Counted from the first letter of the stretch, positions 19,741 through 32,381 are shown. The stretch is DNA of 64,000 nucleotides from Charina bottae (GCA_023362775.1 JALMGJ010000003.1:62001-126000); one strand, 5' to 3'. Notes: generated by a model not told the origin, from the sequence alone. Program-made: numbers and translations.

Positions 19741-19946
19741 AAAACGCGGTCAAAACGCGGTCTAGTCCTTCGCCCGGTGCAATTTAGCCAATCACCCGCA
19801 GAGCGGAAAAATCACCTTGGTTTTCTCAAGCTACCTGGAATAAGCGGACCTTCCTCCGCCAAGGGAGAAAAAGGTGCTGAACGGACAGCAGGCACTGTGT
19901 TTATAGTTTACGGAGATAATTACAGTGATTCATCTATAAACAAATT
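19741..19946 (-). mobile_element. LTR-like direct repeat of 15954-16158
   Basis: About 205 bp similar (roughly nine in ten bases by eye) to the TATA-to-end part of the ERV LTR at 15945-16371, in the same orientation. It could be the R-U5 part of the 5' LTR of the same ERV or another copy of the family. The U3 part is missing. B copy 63682-63887. Confidence 0.6.
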
Positions 19947-20059
19947 ATGGATGAATTCAGCTATAAAGATGACTCTCTTTGCCAGGCCTTTAATTGTTAA
20001 TTGTTTTTAGCATTAATGTTAGTGTTAATGTTTTGTTCTAAAACTTATATTCTGTTTTT

Positions 20060-20600
20060 GTTTTTTTAAATTTCATGATATACCTTAAGTACTCACCAGA
20101 ATAGAAATAACAAATACACAAACAAACACATCTATATTCTTTGAATTAGTACCTGTTTTAACAGCCAAAGGGCACTTGCCATTGCAACAGGTGTTTTGGG
20201 TCCCTGGGGGAAAAAAACTGGCCACTCAGTACATTTTCCTAAGTTTTAAGGGTTTTTTACTGTTTAAAAATAAGTTCATTGTGCTGCAGGCATGCATCAT
20301 ATATGACTCTGCACTATGGCCCATTATATAGAGACTAAAGCACAACTAAAAAAATAAGTTATTTGCAAGGAACAAGCAAAACATATTTGAAAAACTTCAC
20401 AGCAGGGCAAGAACATACATACCTAAATAGCCCAAGTAAGTAAAACTTGAACAGAACAGGACCTCATCAAGAGAGCACAAGAGGTTACTAACAATCCCAA
20501 AGCAAAATAGAGTCATTCATTTTGTCATTTTTAAATGCACTCTGGAAGCTAAATACAGCAAGAGAGTATCAGAGCTTGCACCGAGTGCACCGACATACCA
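20060..20600. other. No gene seen
   Basis: AT-rich sequence just after the last base that aligns with copy B. No ORF or repeat family recognised. Confidence 0.5.
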
Positions 20601-20610
20601 AAGCTCAAAA

Positions 20611-20652
20611 GCAACCAACCAACCAACCAACCAACCAACCAACCAACCAACG
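20611..20652 (+). repeat. (AACC)n microsatellite
   Basis: About ten AACC units in a row. Confidence 0.95.
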
Positions 20653-20729
20653 TTTTACTAGTCTTTGCATCTGTGCAACCTCAACAGTATTGGCAACATT
20701 TGTGTATGATGCACAGTAGTGCATGCACA

Positions 20730-22110
20730 CACAGAGCTTTGCATTATCTGCAAAGCTAGTTCATCAGTCAAAGAGTTCATCAGTCTTTTAAAAGGTAGAA
20801 GAATCTGATCCTGAAAACATCTGTAATACAATGCAGATAAACCATCAGGTTCTGGTGCTTTTCCCAATTTTGTTCTTTTTATAGCTCCTACTATTTCAAA
20901 GGTGGTTATGAGACTGTTCAATATTGATTTCTGTGACTGTGTAAGTTTGGGTAAATCTTGTTTATTTAAATATTCATTTATCTTTTCCAAAGAGACTTCT
21001 TGTTTTTTATATAAATTAGGGGAAAAAAACTATGAAATGCTTTTTTAATCTTTTCGTTGTCCAATAATTCCACATTTCCTTCTTGAATTTTTAGTATCAT
21101 TTTCTTCTCTCGTTCTTTCCTTAATTTATATGCTAACCATCTTCCTGGCTTATTGTCAGATTCAAAATGTCTCTGTTTAACATATTTTAACTTTGTTTCA
21201 GTTTCTTTCACAGTCAACATTGACGCTTGCTGATGTAGTAATTTAAGTTGATACACAATATTATTATCTGATGGTTTTTTCTGTAACTCAATTTCTTTCA
21301 ACGTGATCTGATCCAAAATCATTTGTAACTTTTGTTGAGATTTTTTCTGAAGCCTACGATTATGGTAAATAAAATGTCCCCTCACAACCGCTTTACTAGT
21401 ATCCCACACAGTTTTTAGGTCTATTTCGTTATCCAGGTTGATTTAAAAAAACTCCTTTAATTTCTTCTTACAATCTTCCACAAGCTTTTCTTTTTGTACA
21501 ATAGATTCATTCAATCTCCATCTAGAGATGGATGGCCTAGAAATTCTTTTTATTGTCATACTTACAGTATTATGATCAGAAAAAGTCTTTGGCAAAATGT
21601 CCAAGCATCCATATACTGTTAACTTAGTCGTGGCGTGTATATCTTACACTTGAAACACCCAAACCATGAATTATATGCAGGCTACAGTTCTGTACATCCC
21701 TATCTGGGTTTAAATCTCTTTGAACCAACTGTAGCTTATTTCTGAGTACCTATTTATAGAGAAAGACTGCATGTATGTGGAGACAAAGAGAATTGCATTA
21801 AAATCTGCTTGAATTAAAGGATAGTTATATCTGCTTGTTTCTGAATTAATCTTTATGTTCAAGAATACAGCTCTCTTAAAAAGGCTTTTAGCGTAGTTTT
21901 TGACACTAAACACCAATCCAAATTAACTCTAAGTTTTTTGTATTGTGGATAGTTTGAACATATACTGAGGGAAATGAGTATCAGAGGCAGAAACATAAGA
22001 ATGACCAATTTTATTTGTCCCAATTATACTCTTCTTGAGTTTCACTTGTGACATAGAGGGACAGCTGTTGACCATCTCTAAATAGAAAGAAAATTTGCAC
22101 TGTAATTTCT
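20730..22110 (-). pseudogene. L1-type LINE ORF2 fragment (endonuclease to RT start)
   Basis: Minus-strand pieces in order: 21916-21710 has QADFNAIL, like the GDFN motif of the L1 endonuclease. About 21640-21420 has FSDHNTVSM, its SDH motif. 21409-20978 is the linker. 20990-20658 has GKAPEPDGL, the first RT block. Several stops and frameshifts are present. The family resembles the L1 at 9300-11296. Confidence 0.75.
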
Positions 22111-22497
22111 TCATGCTACATTATAATAACATAAAGATAAAATCTATTGTGTAATCTGCTTCATTTATGAAACAACACCCAGTTTGTATTTTTTGGTCCT
22201 ATAATGCATGCAATCTTAGTAAAACTTGTGATCCAGCCACATTCTTGCCCGAGAAGGCTAACAGAGAACATTTGGGAGAAAAGTGCCTAATTATTCCCTA
22301 CATCCATCAGTTGAGTTTGATTTGGGTTCGGAAGTCAGCTGAAGGGGAAATGGTTGAGCAGAGAGAAGACAAAGAGGGTAGGCCCTGATTTGGGGCCCCA
22401 GTAAATTCTCTCCCTGATCCTGCCTTAGCAATACTAGCCAGATGGGCTTCCTGTGGTCCATATGAACCATATGTTCCTTATTTCTTTATCTCTCCAG

Positions 22498-22690
22498 ACT
22501 TTGGCAGTTTCCAAGCAGCTAATACGAAGCATGGAAAAAGAGAAGCTACATGAGGTTAATTCTCAAGAACATGAATGTCTCATGGAAAGATGGCTATCTG
22601 ATGAATGCATTAATGGTGTAATGATCTTCATCTAGAAGAAATCAAAGCTCTAGTCTCTAGCCAATTATGCAAAATAAATTGCTGTGAGAG
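22498..22690 (+). CDS. Candidate terminal exon with poly(A) signal
   Basis: A pyrimidine-rich acceptor (TTTCTTTATCTCTCCAG) ends at 22497. The following 45 codons (TLAVSKQLIRSMEKEK...) are open to TAG 22633-22635, and AATAAA follows at about 22672. Residues are polar with Glu and Lys, consistent with a real C-terminus, but no upstream exon is proven (a weak candidate ends at 22378 before GTAGGC). Not a known family to me. Coding end is 22635. Confidence 0.35.
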
Positions 22691-22699
22691 TTGTTTCTG

Positions 22700-25500
22700 T
22701 TCCCTTACTACAAAAAATGTCATTCAATGAATACCTTGGATACATATCCAGATGGTCCCTTCATTCTGGCTAGAGTTTAGCTCTTTTGTCTTTTGGAATT
22801 TTGTCTTTTGACATGACTTTATGATGCCAAAAGCACCGTAGATGCCTCTTTGGGCCATTAGGTGGGAAAGCACTCACTGCTTTGCATGCAGAGCAGATCT
22901 CTTTGAATGTCACAATGACTGTTTGTCTTCCAAAAGGGGTAAGTGATCCAATGTCACCAAAATTTGCAAGCTCTCGGATAACTCATTGCTGTTCAAATTG
23001 AGATGACATGGTCTTTGGTATCCATCTCTTGTGGAGAAAGGAAAAAACAAAATAATGGCACTGTTGGTATTAGAAAAAGATAATTAAATATCTGTTTTCA
23101 AATGCATGTGATAAGGATGAATACTTTACAACTTCTTTATACTCTGGTGTATTTTGCACCAGTTTTATGACAGTTGATTAGTATGTCATATTACTATAGT
23201 TTTTTAAAAACAATAGCTGGCACATAGGGCATTCAGATTTTATTGCCGAGCCAAGAAAATGTCTCCCCTAAAATGTGGGAACTCTGAAGGGCTTTTACAT
23301 CGTAGCTTCTTTAACATGAAAAGCTGAAGATGTGAGAGGAAAAGGCTTGTCATTGGCTAAGAAGAAGTATGGATGTATGATTAAGACTGAGATCACGTGA
23401 GGAAAAAGGGAAGGGTCTCTCCATAGGCACCATTTTCCTGGTGAAAATCTCACTACCTTGTTGCTCTTTGCCTTACTCACATAAAAGCCTCACCTCAGGT
23501 TTCTGGAGGACGGTGCTGCTTGGAAGGAGAGGCAGCTCAGCCTAACAGGCCACACTCTTGCCCAGAGACCCACCAGGTTGGGGGTAAGGTAAGTTTTAAA
23601 GAGGCCACTACCGGGCATCCTTCCGCCTGGAGTGCTTCCCACAGCCCAACCTGTCTTCGTGGTGCTAGCACCCTGGCCTTGCTGGGCAGTGCCCCCAGGA
23701 CCTGCAAAATATTGTTGTGAGCTGCGGAAAATGACTTGGAGAGCTGGGACTTTGAGACTCCAAGGCAGACTGGTTCTGCGGGAAGGAGGGAGAATACGGA
23801 ACAACTTCCTTCTTTATTAGCTAGCAGAATTGCCAAGCTCTGACATACAATTCTGTTTAATTAACTACCTACTTTGGGGAAAAAACACCATTTAGATATA
23901 CTGTATGTAATGAATATATTCTCTTCGATTGGTAATGAATATATTGCCATGATGTGTGCAGAGTCTTTCATTAAAATGGCCCATTAAAATAAACCATGAT
24001 GTTTGACAGTACTATTGATTTTGACCTGTTTGGATGTATCTCAGTAATGTTGTCATCCAAAATATTCATCCATTTCCCATTCCTAATATTGTTGCCATCA
24101 CTCCTATTCCCCAACCTATTCATCCTGCGAGAACGGAAGTGATTTTCTTAGCCTTATCCTTTACTATTTGCTCATCTTTCCTTGATTAGATCTTCATGTT
24201 AACGAGGGCATATCTTCTCAAGATACCATCAGTCACCGTACTACTCTTTAGCTCTGTGAACTTAGGAAGGATCCAAAACATCTACATCACCCCCTTGGTC
24301 CATATGGTTTTACAACAGTTAATACCGAATGGCTGCAGGTCCCTTATATTCTGTACAACTGGGGATGCAGAGATTCTCATGCTTTTTTGTGTCTCCTGAC
24401 TGCAGAGGTTGGAGTGCAAAGTGTTCTATCTAAGGACCTTAAAATCCACATGGAGCCAATAATCCAATCTCTTGATCTCTGGAGTCAGGTGAAGCAGTCG
24501 AAACATATGGCTCAGTACCCAATTTTTCAGTTACTGCAAAACTAAGTGACATTCCTGGTACTGATTCCATTGTTACCAGCACGGCTACATATGGATGAGG
24601 ATTCCTAGACTCCTTCCACAATTGCCTTCAACCTACCAAATACCTGAAAACTTGTACCAGATGTAGTAGGAGGGTTGTGTTTCCTTGTCTCAGCACCTGC
24701 CTCCCCAGCATGATCACACTGGAGGCTTCACAGTCCTACTAGCAGGTGCTACATACAGCACTGATGGGTAGAAAGGGGAGGAAGTTAGATCTCATATGCT
24801 TCATGCTTTTCCGGTGCTCTTTTGCTCCGAAACAATTCTAACATGCCCAATATCAGCATTTTCTTTTGGGGAAAACAATATTCTCCATCTTCTAACCAAG
24901 CTGATGACAAGCAATTCACCAACAGTTTTCCATGCTGAGATTGCAAGGTGGTAAATAAACATTAGACTTTCCTCTCAGGATTGTGCTGCAGAAACAATGT
25001 CAGGTTCTGATGGCCTTCACTGCCAGGCTGGGCTCTGTTCCTTGGATCTCCCACAGAAAATCAGCCACAGCTTATTGAGTAAAAAGGTGGATGGTATATT
25101 GGATCACGTTCAAAGTTTTATTAGGAGTAAAGAAACACTGGATGAAGGGATAAGATAAGATGACATGGATGGAGGGTATGCAACCTAACAAAACAACTTA
25201 TATATACCCGGCCTTTCTCTGGTTAGACCCTTCATTCTCAGCTACTGTCTGAAATACTGTCTTTACACACTGGTGTTACAAAGATTGAGCGCAATAGTGG
25301 AAATGTCTTCTGACCATTCTAAAGTCTGCTCCAACCTTAAAACGATTTCCCGCCAGGCAGGAACTTATGTCATCTTTATAATGGACTAGACCTGTAGCCT
25401 CCTTACTTGGCTTTTTGACGATTGACAGAAGGGAACGTTGTGATTCACTGAAGAAATATATTTCTTTAATTATTAATTTTATGCATTATGGTCATAATAA
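22700..25500. other. No gene or element that I can name
   Basis: Mixed-composition sequence. A GC-richer block at 23480-23840 is open in several frames but matches nothing I know. 24960-25440 has LTR-like traits (TTTATTAG, short mixed blocks) without defined ends. Confidence 0.4.
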
Positions 25501-25520
25501 AAAGTATTTGTCAGTACTGT

Positions 25521-25561
25521 AATTGTGTGTGTGTGTGCGCGCGCACCTTCGAGTCAGTCTT
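25521..25561 (-). mobile_element. 3' tip of a Sauria-type SINE with (TG)n tail
   Basis: The minus strand reads ACTCGAAGG then (CA)n. It is the end of the SINE whose body resumes at 28370; the two parts were separated by the LINE insertion 25562-28369. Confidence 0.85.
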
Positions 25562-25896
25562 TTTTTTTTACTTAAATTTTATTGAATTTTAAAATACATA
25601 TTAAAAGTTAGAACAAGAAATGAAAATGAAAATACAAAATAAGGAAAAAGTAAAAGAAAAGTGTAGTCAGAAAGAATAATAAAGAAAAGAAATATAGAGA
25701 ATAGATGGCCTCCAATCTATCTTTGGTCTCTAAGTACAATAATTTGCTTTAAATGTTAGTCTTTCATAAAATACACAGGCACTTTTCTTTGTCATATACA
25801 CTTCAATTTCTATAGTCCAATCTTCTAGTCTTCATATAAATTTCTCCTTTCTTGCAATTCTCCAATAGTCCATCTGTGGTTTCCACCCTTTGAAAT

Positions 25897-27053
25897 AATG
25901 TCAGTACATATTTACCTAATTAACAAATTTTTACAGTTACCTATTCCACTAATACATAACCTAACAACAATTATAATTATAAAATAAATAAAACAAAAAC
26001 AAAAAAATACAATTTCTAATACACAACATGAAGGGAAAGCCTCAGCGAACAATACAGACACACAAAAAGCCTCTCACTCCCACCATATATTGTTATACAA
26101 AAAACAGGATGTTCAACTAGCACGAACACATAAGCAAACATAGATCAACCATTTCAAATGACCAACAGAGAACAATACCCAATAATCCCACAACAAAAGA
26201 GAAAATAACAATAGCCTTTAAGAATGTCAACAGTGGAATTCTCAATAATATTCATAATAATAATTATAAGATAAGATCCTATAATAGCATTAATTCTGAT
26301 TCCAACTCAACATCCCATCTTAGTGATATACTTCTCATTTCTGTATCTCCATAAGAAAAAATTTCTAATTTTCATATAATCTATAACATAACCCAGCAAT
26401 TTGAAAGCTAAATAGCAAGTAGATAAATGGGTACCACTCTCGTGGGGCAATATGCTGGCATCCTGTCGGGGAGTCGCCCTCGGAGCCAAGGATGAAGATC
26501 TGGAGAAGCCCGTGGATGGAGGCTGAGGACGGCGGCAGAGGACGACGGATCCCAATTAACAACTTCTGGGATGTCAGCAGCCGGCTCCGAAAGCAAGGCA
26601 TTCTGGGGCTTGTAGTTCCGATGCCTGGAAAGAAGAGCCGGTTCCCTCACCCCCTCCCTAATAGCGCGGTACATTGTTAATATATATGAGATGTATAATA
26701 CTGTATATATGAATTGTAATGATGATTGTAAGCCGCCTAGAGCCCTCCGTCTAGGGAGGGGATAGGCGGGGTATAAATACGTAAATAAAAATAAAATAAA
26801 ATAAAATAAAATAACATCAACTTATATTTATATCACTAATTTTATAATCTTATATCTTACAATTAGAATATCACATTTTTATACATCCATACAGTTTCTC
26901 ATGTCAATTTTTAACATTTAATATTCCCAACAATTATGTTACTAGTTGAAACTTGATTTATTTAATACATTTACATACTCTGTTGTTAGGTTATGTATTA
27001 GTGGAATAGGTAACTATAAAAATTTGTTAATTAGGTAAATATGTACTGACATT
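25897..27053. repeat. 73-bp near-perfect inverted repeat bounding an internal segment of the LINE
   Basis: 25897-25969 and 26981-27053 are inverted copies with one mismatch by eye. The ~1 kb between them holds AT-rich sequence and the composite SINE at 26395-26815. Confidence 0.85.
26395..26815 (+). mobile_element. Composite SINE with (TAAAA)n tail
   Basis: GCAAGTAGATAAATGGGTACC matches, in pieces, the middle of the SINE type seen at 17328-17613. It then runs into a GC-rich body and a LINE-type end (GTAAGCCGCC, GGGGTATAAATA) with a (TAAAA)n tail at 26784-26815. The 5' head is missing. Confidence 0.6.
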
Positions 27054-28369
27054 ATTCACCTTATTTCCCACATACTAAATCTTTTATACAGGTTATGCCA
27101 AATTCACAATATACAGCCTGCTTTTTTCTATATCTCGTGTAGAATATCAGAATGATTTTCTCACCCTTTCCACGTATTTCACAATGTCTATCCAACTGCA
27201 TACTCAAATTTTCTCCCTGTCTCCACTGCCATAACATGTTTATACCAGAATTATAGTGTATAGCCTTCAGAATGTTTTTCTGGACTAATATATTTAAAAT
27301 TCCCTCCTCCTGTTTCTCTTCTATTTCAAAAACATTTTTCTTTCCTACTTCCAATTCTATCTTTTGTTCTTTTTGTTCTTGGTCTTGCAAAATTGTCAAT
27401 AATAATTCCAATGATTTCTTAATTTCTAAAAGAGATTCACTAAATTCTTTTTTAAATTCTTGAATTGCTGTTTAAAAAGCCATTCTTCTTCTGTGTCCTT
27501 CAAACTACAGCAACGACCGCTCTAGTCAAAACAAAGTGATTAGTCAGCTGATCTGTTCGTGGAAAACTACCAGCAAGGTCTATTAAGTAGAAGGTTTTTT
27601 TAAGAAAAAAAAAGTTCCAATAATCCAAAATAAAGGAGAGAATAGTATTTCAAACAGTTTATAAAAGGAGAAATAAAGAATAAATTCCAAGTGAAACAAA
27701 ATCCACTCTGAGAAAATGTAGAGATAAGAAAAAAAAAGTTACAAACGTTTCCCTGTGCTTTTGTTCTTCAGGCTGCAAGCTGCTTAACCCAAACAAACAG
27801 TTTCTCAGGAAATAAATAGTCAGTTAATTTGTCCGGTGAAAAATTACAAACAAAATCTCTTAAATCCCAACTTCTCTGATACAAAAGAAAGGTAAAAAAA
27901 ATGCAAATGTTTCATTATATTGCAAATGTAGAATCTATCAAACTTCCACCAAAATCAGTTATAGCAAAGAAAGCACAAAATTAGCCAACATTTTAAGCAG
28001 AGTCCAAAAGATAAATCTTAGATACTAAAAACGTTCTAATCTAAGAAAAAAATTAATATAAAGTGATCTAAAAGCGACTGCACGCTCTTGTGTCTCTCAA
28101 GAGACTTACGTTCCTTGTAGAGCTAGTTAACTCATCCGGCCATTTCACTGCATTCACCCCCGTTCTCTCCATGGTGGAAGCTACAAAGAAAAACAGGAGC
28201 GGGCAATTCCAATGGCCCTGTGAGCAATCTTCTGGTCCCCCCTTCTTCAGGGGAAAGCTTCAGTGGTCTCACAATTTCTGTAGACCACTGCAAACAAGGA
28301 AAATTCAGCCAGGTCTTCAACACTCTGAAAAATTCTGACTTGTCGAGCTGCCAGCCAGGCTTGGAGTCG

Positions 28370-28590
28370 CCTTCGAGTCAGTCTTGACTCCTGGCAACTG
28401 CCTGGACAAGTCCCTGCAGTTTCCTTGGCAAGATTTCCGAAGTGATTTGCCATGGCCTCCTTCCCAGGGCTGAGAGAGAGGGACTGGCCCACGGTCGCCC
28501 AGCTGGCTTTGTGCCTGAAGTGGGGCTGGAACTCCCGCTCTCCCAGTTTCTAGCCTGGTGCCTTCACCACTACACCACACTGGCACTCAA
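28370..28590 (-). mobile_element. Sauria-type SINE body
   Basis: The minus strand reads GTGGTGTAGTGGTGAAGGC (A box), GGAGTTCCAGCCCC (B box), GTGGGCCAGTCCCTCTCTCT, CAAATCACTTCGGAAATC and CCAGGAGTCAAGACTGACTC, in the order known for Sauria SINEs. The 3' tip is at 25521-25561. Confidence 0.88.
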
Positions 28591-29150
28591 TGAAGGGCTT
28601 GTACAGAATTAAATCCTACATTCAGTGTTCTTGTTCCCCCTCCTTTTCCGAATGGGCTTTTACATTTAAAAATGATCCATGCTCTAAGTGCTCCCATGGT
28701 AGTGGGGTATTAGTTTTTACTTCCAATTGTGATAATAGAAGAGCAAGTGTTTGCCAAACATTCGTTCATGTGTTTTATTTCAACATGACGTGTATTTGTA
28801 TCGTAACTAAGAATCTCAGTACTCAGATTCTTCACCATCTTGTTGTTTATATCTTCCAGAAACTACACCACAAATAACTGTTGTCAAATTGTTGGGTTCT
28901 TGGTGTTCTCTAACCTAGGTTGTTTTCCTGCAAATGTTCCATGACCAGGCTACTAATATTATCGGTGCATGGGAGGGTGAAGTTTGCTGGCTGTTTATGT
29001 ATAACAGCCCTGCGAGTCTTGGTTGGGATATGGCTCCTTCCTACATAGTTCCTTGATTAGGTTATTGGTTCTTCCCTCATGGTTTCCCTGCCTACAAATG
29101 TAAGATACAACCTCTAATAAATTGTGAAATTGTGCAGCTGGATGGAAAAT
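28591..29150. other. No gene seen
   Basis: 28590-28900 is anonymous. 28900-29150 may be 5' sequence of the Penelope-like element that follows. Confidence 0.4.
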
Positions 29151-30362
29151 AACAGAGTGGCCAAAAAATGGTATGTCTGATGATAGTGGATGCTCACCTG
29201 AGGCTGCATAAATAGCGGCATGACATCAATGGCTTGAAGGAGAAATTAGGACAAACCATGACCCCCGAACACATCAAGATACTAACAAAGTCCATCAAGG
29301 CCACCTCACAAAGACAAGCTGAAAAAATACAATCAAAACAGCAAACCAAACTACTATACTGTAGCTAATCCTTATAGGAAAGATGAACCTGAACCTGAAT
29401 GGTTGGTAAGTCTCTCCAGCTATCCACTATCCACCTCAGAACATAGTATTCTCTGATTTAACCTCAACATAGAGAGTGCAAACCAAATTAAAACCCTTGC
29501 AGCCCTAGAAGCATCATCTAAAACAACTTGACTGACTTCACAGCAACCACTGAAAGCAGGAGAAAGAGCAGCCCTAAAAACGGAAACAAAACAAAAGAAA
29601 ACAAGCAAAACCATCGCTATCCTCCCAGCAGACAACAGCCAAACCACACTAACCATGGACAGAATACAATGCATACAAAGAGCTAAGGAACTCCTGAAGG
29701 ACAAACAACCTACAACCCCATAAACACCGACCCTATATAGAAATTGGACAAATCAAGAAAACCCTCGATTATCTAGCCAAGAAACAACAAATCACAAAAG
29801 AAGAACAATGGTGGTGAAAAGCTGTGGACCTGTCCTCTCATGCTCCTACGGATGCCCTAAAATACACAAACCCAAAATACTACTCTGTCCAATTGTATCA
29901 CTACCAAGGACCCTAACATGCAATTTAGCACAAGAACTCACCAAAACACTTGGAACCTCATTGATAGCAATCAACACTCTATCAATTCCTCATTACAATA
30001 TCTTTCAAACATAAAAAAACCTAACAATTGAAGATGATGAAATTATGGTTCCATTCGACATTACAGCACCCATCGCAACACAACTATCACACGTATGGAA
30101 AAGATAATTCTCCCTTCATCAAAAAGTTCTCCGAGACAATCAAAAGATTACCACAACTTCTTGGTATCCTTGTAGCATGCGAATCAACCCAATCCCTCCA
30201 AAACTTCTTAAGCAAAGCCACAGGCCCAGGAACCAAAGAAAAAGCAGGAGTCATCTACAATATACAGTATAAAGACTATAACAGCCACTATGAAGGACAA
30301 ACTCGTAGAAGGTTGGCAGAATGTATTCATGAACAGCAATTTGTAGTCCAAAGATGTGAATA
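29150..30362 (+). pseudogene. Second Penelope-like element, decayed RT and GIY-YIG region
   Basis: Frame-shifted pieces read TIAILPADNSQTT (the RT N-terminal ADKG-like block), GCPKIHKP (PLE block) and, at 30258-30360, GVIYNIQYKD followed by HYEGQTRRRLAE (GIY-YIG). The sequence is much more decayed than the element at 6914-8862 and belongs to another family. The central RT with YVDD is deleted. Confidence 0.75.
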
Positions 30363-30379
30363 AGATTCCTTAATCTCGC

Positions 30380-31230
30380 AGCACATGGATCAATAGGGAG
30401 GCAGGATCTACTCAATCGGTCTGCCCTAGGTGACTGATGGACCCTGATGGGTTCCAAAGTGAGCTGGGGGTTGTTCCTGATAGTTTGCTGCATGGTCCGA
30501 CTGAGGCCATCGTCGTCCCCCGGAATAGAAGGGCAGCAGAGGCTTTGGACTGGATAATGCCCACGTGGCCTCTCATCCAATCACTCTCTGTGGTTCACAG
30601 AAGAGCTGAGGGAGATAGAGTGGGTTAAGAGTCTGGAGTGCTGCTGGAGGTCAGCGAAGAGTGAACTCGACCGAACACGGGTTAGAGCCACTATTCAGCT
30701 CTACCTTGTGGCAGTAAAGGTGGCCAAGCATCAATACCTCGCCGCCCTTATTGCGTCCACGGATGGCCAACCGGAGGCCTTGTTTAGGGTGACCTGTGCC
30801 CTCTTGGGTAGGGGGATTCAGGTGCTTACCTGCAAGGGAGGAATTTGCAGAGCATTGGTGAGACAAAATCACTTGGACTTGCTCCCAGGTGGATGCCAGC
30901 CTTAGTACAGGTGTGGAGGTGCCTGGGGCACAGTCTCGCCATGTTATCTGGGAGCAGTTTGAACCTGTTGGGCCTGAGGAAGTGGACAGGTCTTTATGAC
31001 TGTGAGCTCAGCCACCTGTTTATTGGATCCATGTCCCTCCTGCTTGGCAAAGGCCTCCCAGGAGTTGACATGTGCTTGTGCTTTGGCGGGGGTGAATTCT
31101 TCCTTGAGAGAGGGGGTTGTCCCTCCGCCTCTTAAGGAGGCAGAGGTTCACCCCTTCCTCAGGAAACCATTGCTAGACCCAACCATTCTGGACAACTTTC
31201 GTCCCGTCTCCAACCTTCCTTTTTAGGGGT
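30380..31230 (+). pseudogene. L2/CR1-type LINE ORF2 fragment (linker to RT start)
   Basis: The last block reads LKEAEVHPFLRKPLLDP then NFRPVSNLPF, the L2/CR1 motif just before the RT. The upstream part is frame-shifted. It stops at 31226 where another LINE end begins. The rest of a similar ORF2 is at 34080-34632. Confidence 0.75.
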
Positions 31231-31254
31231 GGTCATGCAACAACTTCAGAGGAT

Positions 31255-31615
31255 TTATTTTTATTTATTTATTTGTTAAATTTATACGGCTGCCCATCTC
31301 ACACGGACTCTGGGTGGTATACAATAAAACCAACTGTTAAAGCATTCTACAAAATTGATTAAAACAATTAAAAACATAGATAAAACAAGACCAGGAGAGG
31401 GACGCCATTACATAGAATGCAGCCAACGTGCAGTCTCCCTATTACCAGGGGAACCCCGGACTTGCTGAAAAACAACCGTTTTGAGAGCTTTCCAGGAGGC
31501 CCTACGCGTTGGGGCTAACCTCACGTTGGGTGGGATGGTCTGCAGAGGGTGGGGGCCCTGGCAGAAAAGGCTGGCCTCCTGGGTCCTGGGAGACTAGGCT
31601 GAAGCTGCCATAACC
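31255..31615 (-). mobile_element. L2/CR1-type LINE 3' end
   Basis: Same layout as 12540-12960: TTTATTTATTT tail, GACTCTGGGTGGT block, and upstream decayed ORF2 end (TTCCAGGAGGCC... on the plus strand). Confidence 0.65.
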
Positions 31616-31621
31616 TAAAGA

Positions 31622-32326
31622 TGAAGCAGGCCCCTCAGCAGAGGGGACAAAAGCCAGGAATCTTGTGGAAAAGATCCCTTCAGGGAGGTAGATAAGAAGG
31701 AAGCAAGTCCTTAAGGAAACAAAGGAAAAATGTCACCTGAACCAGACAAAGGAAGTTGGGCCTGAGCACATGGAACCCCCGCAATCCCATCAAGAGCTAC
31801 CAGACTTGTAACTTAACAAGGCAAAAGTAGCTGCCAGTCTTGTGAATCAAGAAAGCAAAGGCTTTTGGGGATAAAAGGGGTCCCAAAGCCCGCCCACTCC
31901 TTGAGTCCTCTTTCGATCCAGACTAAGCGGCTTCCGTCCCTCTAGCTGGTGTCTGCCAGCCTAGTTGAGAAGGACGTGGGTAAGTGTGGATGAGCGTGTG
32001 TGTGTGTGTGTGCATGTGAGAAAGAGTAAATGTACATTGCAACCAGTAAAGTTTTGCTATTACTTTAAATTCACTGGGTCTCCGTGTATTACAAAGAACC
32101 TGTTGTGCCTCAGTGTTCGGTTGGAAGTGATTTGTGTGTGTCCCTAATTATTTCCCGGCTGTTGATCAGGGCTGTGTGTCTTGTCTGCGTCTTGTCTGCT
32201 TAAGCCGCACCTATCTGGAAAACCCAGGTAGAAAGCAAGGGGGGCTGACAAGATCCACATGCCTCAAAAGGCTGTGAGCGTGTGAGTGAATGACCATAAG
32301 CCGAACCTGGGACCGCGTGTGTAACA
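31622..32326 (+). mobile_element. ERV 5' LTR
   Basis: Starts TGAAGCAGGCC and ends GTGTGTAACA, just before a primer-binding site. It contains GGATAAAAGG (TATA-like, about 31870) and a (TG)n at 31995-32013. The left border is a guess; no target duplication was found. Confidence 0.5.
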
Positions 32327-32333
32327 TTTTTAT

Positions 32334-32350
32334 TGGTGTCAGAAATGGGA
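32334..32350 (+). other. Retroviral primer-binding site, tRNA-Leu-like
   Basis: TGGTGTCAGAAATGGGA lies seven bases after the LTR end. It resembles sites complementary to tRNA-Leu 3' ends (as in ERV-L-type elements). Confidence 0.6.
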
Positions 32351-32381
32351 CCCTTTGAATTTATTATTTGAGTGATCACTT

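Larger units (their letters stand above)
1..20059. repeat. Copy A of a ~43.5-43.9 kb tandem segmental duplication
   Basis: Position 1 aligns with 43501 and alignment runs without interruption to 20059, which matches 64000. The offset steps are 43500, 43496 (one ATCA unit), 43710 (214 bp absent from A near 2493), 43708, 43953 (about 248 bp absent from A near 10295), 43962, 43937 and 43941. Substitutions are only a few per kb by eye. Both genes and transposons correspond one to one. Neither duplication breakpoint is inside the window, so a tandem array, a two-copy duplication or an assembly duplication of two haplotypes are all possible. Confidence 0.95.
25562..28369 (-). mobile_element. L1-type LINE insertion, 2.8 kb, with 16-bp target duplication
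   Basis: The plus strand opens with a T-run (poly(A) of a minus-strand element). The insert is flanked by CCTTCGAGTCAGTCTT at 25546-25561 and 28370-28385. 27411-27061 (minus) is a Lys/Glu-rich coiled-coil-like stretch suggestive of ORF1, and 28360-28080 resembles a 5' UTR. RT is absent. An internal 73-bp inverted repeat and a SINE insertion complicate it. Confidence 0.75.

Noticed and set aside
15945..19946. An intact provirus between two LTRs
   Set aside because: The right LTR-like piece lacks U3, and the interior is chromovirus and unrelated sequence instead of gag-pol.
19297..20010. Several 95-133 codon ORFs in the GC-rich segment
   Set aside because: All frames are open owing to base composition and they cross the LTR-like repeat.
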